A stretch of DNA of 5,653 nt from Elusimicrobiota bacterium (lineage in GTDB: Bacteria > Elusimicrobiota > Elusimicrobia > UBA1565 > UBA9628), in assembly GCA_023700845.1 (NCBI GenBank), contig JAMPYD010000152.1, forward strand, positions 1-5,653, in the 5' to 3' direction. A model generated the notes under the pieces. It worked only from the letters and a program-made list of their open reading frames with translations. It had not been told where the DNA came from and searched no databases. A program made the translations under genes and the position numbers. Shown here one piece after another: positions 1 to 4,787 of this stretch (its first letter is position 1; every line of letters begins with the position of its first letter).

Positions 1-1
1 G

Positions 2-145
2 AAGCACCGCAAGCAGAAGGCGATTACCGCCTTCGACGTGGCTCTGGAGGCGTGCCGGGCGCTGCTCCCGACCGATCTCCGGCCCAAGCCGGACCTGCGG
101 CGCGCGACCGTGCTGGCGCGGTTCGCCGTCGCGATGACGAAGTAA
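2..145 (+). CDS. C-terminal end of an unidentified protein (5' truncated)
   Basis: A frame that is open from the left edge of the window and ends at TAA (143-145) gives 47 residues, starting KHRKQKAITAFD and ending VLARFAVAMTK. It is basic and probably helical, with no motif I recognise, so I assign no function. Support for real coding is indirect: 44 of 47 codons end in G or C, matching the bona fide genes nearby, and the stop codon is followed immediately by a perfect palindrome suited to termination. The start and most of the gene lie outside the window. A short overlapping frame at 52-267 runs straight through the palindrome and is less credible. Confidence 0.6.
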   Translation, partial: KHRKQKAITAFDVALEACRALLPTDLRPKPDLRRATVLARFAVAMTK

Positions 146-173
146 GACGCCCTCCGCGGCCGCGGAGGGCGTC
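146..173. terminator. Perfect 28-nt palindrome, probable bidirectional terminator
   Basis: Left arm GACGCCCTCCGCGG (146-159) is followed directly by its exact reverse complement (160-173). As RNA this would fold into a stem of about 12 G+C-rich pairs with a GGCC loop. It begins on the base after the TAA of the + strand gene and lies 9 nt beyond the stop of the minus-strand gene ending at 183. On the + strand it is followed by CGTATTTCTT, a short imperfect T-rich tail; on the minus strand it is followed by TTACTT. Position between convergent genes, perfect symmetry and weak T-rich flanks on both sides all fit an intrinsic terminator serving both directions, although neither U-tract is strong. 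Confidence 0.8.
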
Positions 174-182
174 CGTATTTCT

Positions 183-1322
183 TCAGGGCGCCAGCCACTC
201 GCCCGCGGGGACGGCGCGGGCCTCGTTCTTCCAGTGGGCGGGAAATTCGGCGTGGTCGCGTTCGTAGAGCTCCTGAACCGCCTCCCATGACAGCGCTCCG
301 GCCGGGGCGGCGGGCGCGGCCTCGTCGGCCGGGGGCGGAGATTTCGCGGCGGCCGCTTTGCGCAGGTCCGCCAGGCGCCGGGCGAGGCCGTCCGTTTCGC
401 GGGCGAGGGCGGCGGGATAGGCGTCGCGCGTCAGCGCGATCATGATCCGGGTGTAGCCCAGGCCTTCCTCCGTGGCCAAAAAGGGGACGACCTCCTTGAG
501 GTGCCTCTCCGCCGCGTCGAGCAGCGCGCGGCGCGGCGCCGTCACCTCCTTGCGCCAGGCTTCGATCGAGGCGCGCGCCGCCGCGAACGCGGCGGGAGGC
601 GTTCCGTGGGCCTTCTCGAAGTGGGCGAAGGCCGCGCGCCAGACGCGGTCCCCGGCGTCCCGCGCGTCGAGCGTCCGCCGGCGGCGCGCGAGCTCCCGGA
701 GACGGGCGGCGACGGCCCCGCCGGGGTCGCGCGCCTCGGCCAGGCTCATCGTCACCCGGTGCGGGGAATCGGTGAACAGGACCTCGGCGTGATAGCCTCC
801 CGCGCCCGTCAGCAGCGCGTCCAGGCGCGCGTCGGGAATCTCCTCGAACCCCAGCTCGCGGGCGGCGACCGCGCCGAGGACGCTGGAGTGGGCTTCATCC
901 TCCTCGAGCCGCGCGATGTGGGAGGAGAGGAACTTCGGCGCGAGCCCGCGCGTCAGCGCGTGGCCGTACAGCTCGTGAGCGAGCGTCTGGTGCAGCCCGT
1001 GCGGCGCGGTCAGCAGGCTTTCCTTCAGCAGCACGCGGGCGCTCCCCGTGTCCAGCTCGGCGCGCCCCATGAGGCCCTCGTCCGCCGGGGCGTCGAGGGC
1101 GTCGAAGACGACGACGGCCTCGAGGCGGGCGCGGCGGCGGAGCGCCTCCCGCTCACGCGCCGCGCGGGAGCCCTGAAGCGCGGCGAGGGCGCCTTCGATC
1201 GCCTCGCGCTCCGCCGCGCGGCCGCGGTCGTCGATCCGGATCCCGGGAAACGCGCGCGAAGGCGTTACGGCGGCGCGCGCCGGGGCGGCCGACAGGAGAA
1301 GGCACAGCGCGAGGGCGCTCAC
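183..1322 (-). CDS. Secreted putative zinc metalloprotease with HELYGH (HExxxH) motif
   Basis: 379 residues from a GTG start, the only plausible start in this frame: no ATG, GTG or TTG is nearby upstream, and the GTG overlaps the preceding gene's TGA as GTGA. The N-terminus MSALALCLLLSAAPARA reads as a short signal peptide with an AxA-type cleavage site near residue 17, so the protein is probably exported, although the usual basic n-region is missing. At residues 116-121 is HELYGH in a helix-like context (QTLAHELYGHALTRG). An acidic helix follows 20-25 residues later (E140, E141, D142, E143) and could supply a glutamate third zinc ligand, as in gluzincins. The spacing is HExxxH rather than HExxH, as known in dipeptidyl peptidase III (M49, HELLGH). 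The rest is Ala/Arg/Glu-rich and helical, with a Pro/Ala linker near 327-342 and a Trp-containing tail. I do not recognise the family; protease activity is inferred from the motif alone. Confidence 0.7.
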   Translation of the reverse strand: MSALALCLLLSAAPARAAVTPSRAFPGIRIDDRGRAAEREAIEGALAALQGSRAAREREALRRRARLEAVVVFDALDAPADEGLMGRAELDTGSARVLLKESLLTAPHGLHQTLAHELYGHALTRGLAPKFLSSHIARLEEDEAHSSVLGAVAARELGFEEIPDARLDALLTGAGGYHAEVLFTDSPHRVTMSLAEARDPGGAVAARLRELARRRRTLDARDAGDRVWRAAFAHFEKAHGTPPAAFAAARASIEAWRKEVTAPRRALLDAAERHLKEVVPFLATEEGLGYTRIMIALTRDAYPAALARETDGLARRLADLRKAAAAKSPPPADEAAPAAPAGALSWEAVQELYERDHAEFPAHWKNEARAVPAGEWLAP

Positions 1323-2329
1323 GAGGCGGCGATCCCGTCGACGGCCGCGAGGTGGCGGTCCCTCTCGGGGCCGCTCAGCCAGGACGACAGGAAGGAGTTG
1401 CGCGCCAGGGTCCTGAGCTCCGCCTTCGTCAGCCCGAGGGCGCGCGCGGTGTCCCGGTAATTGGCGTCCACGTAGCCGCCGAAGTAGGCGGGGTCGTCGG
1501 AGTGGACGGACGCGAGCACGCCGGCGGCCAGGAGGTCCCTCAGGTTGTGGTCCTCGAGCGCGGCGAACACCCGAAGCTTGTGGTTGGAGAGGGGGCAGAC
1601 GGTCAGCGCGGTCCGCTCGGCGGCGAGGCGCTTGACCAGCTCGGGATCCTCCAGGCAGCGGACGCCGTGGTCGACGCGCTCGACCTTGAGCAGGTCGAGG
1701 GCCTCTCGGATGTACGCGGGGGGCCCCTCCTCGCCGGCGTGGGCGACGCAGCGCAGGCCGGCGGCCCGGGCCTTGGCGAAAACCTTTCGGAACAGGGACG
1801 GCGGACGGTCCTTCTCCGAGGAGTCCAGGCCGACGCCGGCGATCCCGCCGAACGGCAGGGCAACGTCGAGCGTCTTGAGGGCCTCTTCTTCATCGAGATG
1901 ACGGAGGAAACACAGGATAAGCTTCGAGGTGATCCCCAACTCCTTCTCGGCGCGACGGCACGCCCGGGTCAGACCGGAAATGACCGCCTCATATGGAACG
2001 GAACGAAGCGTGTGCGTTTGCGGATCGAAGAAGATTTCGGCGTGCCTGACGTTCATCGGCGCGACGCGGGTGAAATACGCCCAGGCCAGATCGTGGAAGT
2101 CCCGCTCGGCGCGCAGCACGCCCGCGCCCTCGTAGTAGATGTCGAGGAAGCTCTGCAGGCCGTCGAAGGCGTAGGCCGCCCGGATCGCCTCGACGGAGGC
2201 GAAGCGGAGCTTCGCGTGGTTGCGGCGCGCGAGCTCGAACATGAGCTCGGGCTCGAGGGTCCCCTCGATGTGGAGGTGGAGCTCGGCCTTCGGCAGCGCC
2301 GCGGCGTAGGCGTCGAGCGCGCTCGTCAT
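1319..2329 (-). CDS. Adenine deaminase, adenosine/AMP deaminase superfamily
   Basis: A 336-residue cytoplasmic amidohydrolase, normal length for the family. Start chosen at ATG 2327-2329, because MTSALDAYAAALPKAELHLHIEG begins just before the first metal motif; an upstream ATG at 2369-2371 would add 14 non-conserved residues across the promoter. Zinc ligands are H18 and H20 (HLHIEG), H197 (HAGEE) and D278 (SDDP); catalytic residues are E200 and H221 (DHG). The motifs HIEGTLEPELMFELA, FFDPQTHT, GLDSSE, CPLSN-x-KL and SDDPAYFGGYV are those of the adenine deaminase branch (yeast Aah1 and Pseudomonas type) rather than classical adenosine deaminase, so the predicted reaction is adenine + water to hypoxanthine + ammonia in purine salvage. 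Residues 250 and 276 are His where I recall Val and Asn in typical members. Its TGA overlaps the next gene's GTG. Codons 98-156 have anomalous use. Adenosine as substrate cannot be excluded. Confidence 0.92.
   Translation of the reverse strand: MTSALDAYAAALPKAELHLHIEGTLEPELMFELARRNHAKLRFASVEAIRAAYAFDGLQSFLDIYYEGAGVLRAERDFHDLAWAYFTRVAPMNVRHAEIFFDPQTHTLRSVPYEAVISGLTRACRRAEKELGITSKLILCFLRHLDEEEALKTLDVALPFGGIAGVGLDSSEKDRPPSLFRKVFAKARAAGLRCVAHAGEEGPPAYIREALDLLKVERVDHGVRCLEDPELVKRLAAERTALTVCPLSNHKLRVFAALEDHNLRDLLAAGVLASVHSDDPAYFGGYVDANYRDTARALGLTKAELRTLARNSFLSSWLSGPERDRHLAAVDGIAAS
1862..2038 (-). other. Tract of atypical codon use inside the adenine deaminase gene
   Basis: Codons 98-156 of the deaminase include 19 of 59 ending in A or T (for example GAA, GAT, CAA, CTT, CGT, GTT, CCA, TAT, ATT, GGT, TGT, CAT). 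By hand count only about 9 of the other roughly 270 codons in the same gene do. The protein remains fully family-like across the tract (FFDPQTHT, CFLRHLDEEEA), so the reading frame is intact and the change is at the nucleotide level. A gene-conversion or recombination tract from a lower-GC homologue is one reading; local relaxed selection or an embedded nucleotide signal are others. Confidence 0.7.
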
Positions 2330-2335
2330 GGCTGA

Positions 2336-2341
2336 AGGATA
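2336..2341 (-). promoter_or_regulatory. Candidate -10 element (TATCCT) for the adenine deaminase operon
   Basis: On the minus strand TATCCT is followed by exactly six bases (TCAGCC) and then the ATG of the deaminase. A sigma-70-type start site would fall about 7 nt after the hexamer, on the A of the ATG, so the message would be leaderless. No Shine-Dalgarno sequence precedes this ATG, which agrees. No convincing -35 box is visible at 16-18 nt spacing. The hexamer is only a partial match to TATAAT, and confidence rests mainly on the mirror-image arrangement of the divergent gene. Confidence 0.45.
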
Positions 2342-2375
2342 GCGAGAAAACGCGCCGGAGGGAAGGCCCATCCGC

Positions 2376-2381
2376 TACAAT
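2376..2381 (+). promoter_or_regulatory. Candidate -10 element (TACAAT) for the hydrolase operon
   Basis: TACAAT (5 of 6 matches to TATAAT) lies in an otherwise G+C-rich 58-bp divergent intergenic region. Six bases (ATCGGC) separate it from the GTG start at 2388, so transcription would begin on or next to the start codon. There is no Shine-Dalgarno sequence before the GTG and no clear TTGACA-like -35 box. If translation instead used the ATG at 2406 (codon 7), the leader would be 18 nt. Confidence 0.55.
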
Positions 2382-2387
2382 ATCGGC

Positions 2388-3203
2388 GTGATCCGCACCG
2401 AGACGATGACCGTCGGCGGCCTCAAGACCAACGTGCTGCGCGGGGGGAAGGGCGAGCCCGTGATCCTGCTCCACGGCCTCGGCGCGTCGTCCTATTCCTG
2501 GCGCTACGCCCTCCCCGAGCTGGCCAAGCATTACGAGGTGTTCGCGCCCGACCTTCCCGGCTTCGGCCGCACCGACAAGCCCTGGGATTTCGACTATTCG
2601 ATCCACGGCCTGCACACCTGGATCCTGAGCTTCATGGACCACCTCGGCCTCGAGAAGGCGCGCTTCGCCGGCAACTCGATGGGCGGGGTCCTCTCCCTGT
2701 GGACCGCCATGGAGGCTCCGGGGCGCGTCGAGCGCATGGCGCTGCTCGGCACGCCGGCCTACGTCGAGAACCGGCCGAAGATGCTGTGGCCGCTGTCCTG
2801 GCCCGTGATCGGCAGACTGTACGAGTGGGCGCTCGGCGACACGACCTTGCGCTTCATCGCCAACGCCACCTACGTCGACAAGAGCAAGGTCGACGAGAAG
2901 CTGGTGGCCGAGTACGGCCTCGCGCTGAAGACCGCCGCGGGCCGCCGCGCCGTCGCCCAGTTCGTCCGCCACGCGATCCCCGCCGACCATCGCGAGCGCA
3001 TCAAGGGCTACCGCGATGTCAGGACTCCCACTATGGTCCTCGTCGGCGAGCACGACATCATGGTCGGCCGCGCGGGCGCCGAGCGCCTGGTCAAGGACAT
3101 GCCCAACGCGACCTTCTGCTTCCTCGACGCGGCCGGCCACGCTCCCCACGAGGACGCGCCCGAGCGCGTGAACGCCCGCCTTCTGGAGTTCTTCAAGTCA
3201 TGA
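2388..3203 (+). CDS. Alpha/beta-fold hydrolase
   Basis: A 271-residue protein of usual length for the single-domain alpha/beta hydrolase (AB_hydrolase_1) family. The order of elements is standard: oxyanion-hole motif LLHGLG with H29-G30, strand and loop APDLPGFGRTDKP (53-65), nucleophile elbow GNSMGG with Ser97, a helical cap at about residues 125-205, the acid at Asp223 (VGEHD), and the catalytic His251 (AAGHAPHEDAPERVN). No signal peptide, so it is predicted cytoplasmic. The family includes esterases, C-C bond hydrolases, dehalogenases and epoxide hydrolases; Ser rather than Asp as nucleophile argues against the last two, but the substrate cannot be read from sequence. The GTG start is taken because it sits 6 nt after a -10-like box; ATG at 2406 is an alternative losing six residues. 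First gene of an apparent three-gene operon: its TGA overlaps the next ATG (ATGA). Confidence 0.92.
   Translation: MIRTETMTVGGLKTNVLRGGKGEPVILLHGLGASSYSWRYALPELAKHYEVFAPDLPGFGRTDKPWDFDYSIHGLHTWILSFMDHLGLEKARFAGNSMGGVLSLWTAMEAPGRVERMALLGTPAYVENRPKMLWPLSWPVIGRLYEWALGDTTLRFIANATYVDKSKVDEKLVAEYGLALKTAAGRRAVAQFVRHAIPADHRERIKGYRDVRTPTMVLVGEHDIMVGRAGAERLVKDMPNATFCFLDAAGHAPHEDAPERVNARLLEFFKS
3185..3188 (+). promoter_or_regulatory. Shine-Dalgarno-like GGAG before the SUI1 gene
   Basis: GGAG lies inside the last codons of the hydrolase gene, 11 nt before the ATG at 3200. With the ATGA overlap this fits translational coupling or reinitiation. Spacing is slightly long, so its contribution is uncertain. 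Confidence 0.4.
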
Positions 3204-3502
3204 GCGACAAGGTCGTGTACTCGAGCGATCCCGACTGGGGCAAGCCCGGCACCCCGCGCCAGCCCGAGCCCGTCCGTCTCGCGTTTCAGCGGGGAGCCAA
3301 GGGCTCCGGCGTCACGCGCGTCGAGCGGCTCGTGATGCACCCGACGCACAAGGACGCGATGCTGGGGCGCCTGAAGAAGGCGCTCGGCTGCGGCGGGACG
3401 CTCAAGGACGGGACCTTCGAGTTCCAGGGCGACCACCGCGACAAGATCGAGAAGATCCTGCTGGCCGACGGCTACAAGGTCAAGCGGATCGGGGGCGCCT
3501 GA
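3200..3502 (+). CDS. SUI1/eIF1-family translation initiation factor (YciH-like)
   Basis: A 100-residue protein matching the bacterial YciH/eIF1 family in size and layout. The first 30 residues are a variable, Pro-rich tail. From about residue 33 the SUI1 domain follows: KGSGVTRVERL, then the helix LGRLKKALGCGG, the hallmark GCGGTLKDGTFEFQGDH (63-79), and the end DKIEKILLADGYKVKRIGG. In the family this fold binds the small ribosomal subunit and influences start-codon and initiator-tRNA discrimination; in bacteria it is accessory and not universal. The ATG overlaps the hydrolase TGA (ATGA), and the response-regulator gene starts 2 nt after this stop, so all three are probably co-transcribed and translationally coupled. 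Start is well supported by the overlap and by the normal domain position. Confidence 0.93.
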   Translation: MSDKVVYSSDPDWGKPGTPRQPEPVRLAFQRGAKGSGVTRVERLVMHPTHKDAMLGRLKKALGCGGTLKDGTFEFQGDHRDKIEKILLADGYKVKRIGGA

Positions 3503-3504
3503 GC

Positions 3505-3882
3505 GTGGCCGACGCCGCGGCGGGCAAGCGCGTCCTGCTCATCGACGACGACGAGTCCCTGCGCGAGCTGTTCCAGCTCGCGATGAGCAGGCGCTTCAAC
3601 GTCGCCGTGGCCGAGGACGGCGAGAAGGGACTGGAGAAGGTCCCGGCGTTCCGGCCGCACCTCATCGTGCTCGACCTGATGATGCCCCGCCTCGACGGCT
3701 TCGGGGTCATCCACAAGCTTCAGGACATGGGCTTCAAGGACGTCCCCGTGATCGTCATCACGGGCTACAGCGAGAAGGCCAACGCGGGGCTCGTCAGCCA
3801 GGAGCCGAACGTGGTCGCCTTCCTGCAGAAGCCGCTGAAGTTCGAGGACCTGATCGCCAAGATCGACGGGCTTCTGTCCTAG
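3505..3882 (+). CDS. Single-domain response regulator (CheY-like receiver)
   Basis: 125 residues consisting of one complete receiver domain with no output domain. The acidic pocket is D14-D15 (LLIDDDE), the phospho-acceptor D57 (VLDLMMPRLDGFG), the switch Thr86 (VIVITGYSE) and the conserved Lys109 (FLQKPLKFEDLI), all correctly spaced, so it should be phosphorylatable. The GTG start lies 2 nt after the SUI1 stop, with a G-rich run (3491-3495) ahead that may act as a weak ribosome binding site. No histidine kinase is in the window, so its partner is unknown; it could act by protein-protein contact like CheY or Spo0F. The last base of its TAG stop lies in a CTAG shared with the convergent gene. 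Confidence 0.95.
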   Translation: MADAAAGKRVLLIDDDESLRELFQLAMSRRFNVAVAEDGEKGLEKVPAFRPHLIVLDLMMPRLDGFGVIHKLQDMGFKDVPVIVITGYSEKANAGLVSQEPNVVAFLQKPLKFEDLIAKIDGLLS

Positions 3883-3886
3883 AAGC
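3870..3886. other. Small hairpin spanning two convergent stop codons
   Basis: GCTTCT (3870-3875) and AGAAGC (3881-3886) can pair around a 5-nt loop (GTCCT). The CTAG at 3879-3882 inside this element carries the TAG stops of both the response regulator (+) and the PorV-like protein (-). There is no T-run on either side, so it does not look like a standard intrinsic terminator. It could be a weak terminator or simply chance. Confidence 0.3.
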
Positions 3887-4787
3887 GCTTGGCGAGGGTG
3901 AAGCGGTGCGCCGCGCCGAGCTCGCCCGCGGCCTGCGCCGCGTAGTCGAAGCGGAAGCCGGCGCGCTCCAGGCCCAGGCCGACCGTCAGCCCGCGCGCGG
4001 CGTCGAAGCCGGAGCCCTCAGGCGCGGCGCTCTTCGTCGACCAGCCCAGGCGCAGCAGGGCGCCCTCCATGACCTTGAACTCGCCGCCGAAGCCTCCGTC
4101 GGCCCCGCCGCCGCGCGGCGCGGTCTGCACCTCGAAGGCGAGCGTGCGCCCGGCGGCGAAGGAGTAGGCCGCGCCGCCGGCGAGGCGCAGCGGCAGGTCG
4201 TTGCGCTGCGTGTCGTACTTCAGGCCCGGGCCGATGTTGCGCACCGCGGCGCCGACGACGAGCTTGCCGGGGCCGGCGCCGTCGAAGGCGCGCCGCGCGC
4301 CGAGGTCGGCGGCGACGCCCTGCGCCTCCGAGGAGGCGATGTGGCTGCGCAGGTACTTCACGCTGACGCCGAGGTCCGCGGCGTCGGTCTTGAGCCCGTA
4401 CGCGCCGGCGAGGGCCGCGTCGGAGGCCTGGAAGTCGCCGGTCGGCCGGCCGGTGATGTCGCGGCCGCCGATGGCGCCCTGGCTGAGATAGGTCATCGCC
4501 GCGGCGAGCGTGCCGCGCGACGTCGGGTGCGCGTAGGCCAGGAAGTCCTCGCGCGTGCCGAGGCCGAGCTCGGCGTGGCTGACCGAGACCTCGCGCTTCT
4601 CCAGGCGGGCCAGGCCGGCCGGGTTCCAGTAGACCGCGCTCGCGTCGTCGGCCAAGGCGGTGTAGGCGCCGCCCATGCCGATGCCGCGGGCGCCGACGCC
4701 GATGTCGAGGAACGCCGCCGTCTCGGCGGCGCGCGCGGAGGCCGCGCCGAGGACCAGAGCCAAGGCCGGGAGAATCCTGATGTTCAC
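3879..4787 (-). CDS. PorV/PorQ-family outer membrane beta-barrel protein
   Basis: 302 residues from GTG at 4785-4787. This start gives a good signal peptide (MNIRILPALALVLGAASARA, cleavage near residue 20) and a GTGA overlap with the upstream stop; starting further upstream would add an Arg-rich run with no signal. The hallmark of the PorV/PorQ (UPF0164-like) family follows at once: FLDIGVGARGIGMGGAYTAL, then ADDASAVYWNPAGLA (46-60). After this come alternating amphipathic strands with Gly/aromatic turns, and the chain ends in a C-terminal Phe (FTLAKRF), typical of beta-barrel insertion. In Bacteroidota, PorV is an outer-membrane part of type IX secretion that handles cargo with C-terminal sorting domains; many homologues in other phyla are uncharacterised. 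The gene directly upstream encodes a protein with such a C-terminal domain. A FadL-like transport role is an alternative. Confidence 0.9.
   Translation of the reverse strand: MNIRILPALALVLGAASARAAETAAFLDIGVGARGIGMGGAYTALADDASAVYWNPAGLARLEKREVSVSHAELGLGTREDFLAYAHPTSRGTLAAAMTYLSQGAIGGRDITGRPTGDFQASDAALAGAYGLKTDAADLGVSVKYLRSHIASSEAQGVAADLGARRAFDGAGPGKLVVGAAVRNIGPGLKYDTQRNDLPLRLAGGAAYSFAAGRTLAFEVQTAPRGGGADGGFGGEFKVMEGALLRLGWSTKSAAPEGSGFDAARGLTVGLGLERAGFRFDYAAQAAGELGAAHRFTLAKRF

Noticed and set aside
52..267. Small + strand frame from ATG at 52
   Set aside because: It runs through the 28-nt palindrome and into the opposite-strand gene. The frame ending at TAA 143-145 has better codon use and sits correctly before the palindrome.
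1352..2335. Long open frame on the + strand antisense to the adenine deaminase (and similar long antisense frames at 501-1460 and 3906-4856)
   Set aside because: Stop codons are rare in high-GC DNA, so shadows of real genes stay open. The products are low-complexity Arg/Gly/Ala-rich with no domains, while the opposite strand carries clear family motifs.
2330..2371. Upstream ATG (2369-2371) as the start of the adenine deaminase
   Set aside because: It adds 14 non-family residues and would use up nearly the whole divergent promoter region; ATG 2327-2329 fits the family N-terminus and the -10-like box.
2356..2374. Possible CGGA/TCCG hairpin in the divergent intergenic region
   Set aside because: Only four base pairs around an 11-nt loop; expected by chance at this GC content.
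1989..3149. Minus-strand frame spanning the divergent promoter and antisense to the hydrolase
   Set aside because: It crosses two convincing genes in the wrong frame and shows no recognisable protein signature.
4443..4452. CGGCCGGCCG palindrome within the PorV-like gene
   Set aside because: Short alternating CCGG runs are common by chance in GC-rich coding DNA and the codons read through normally.
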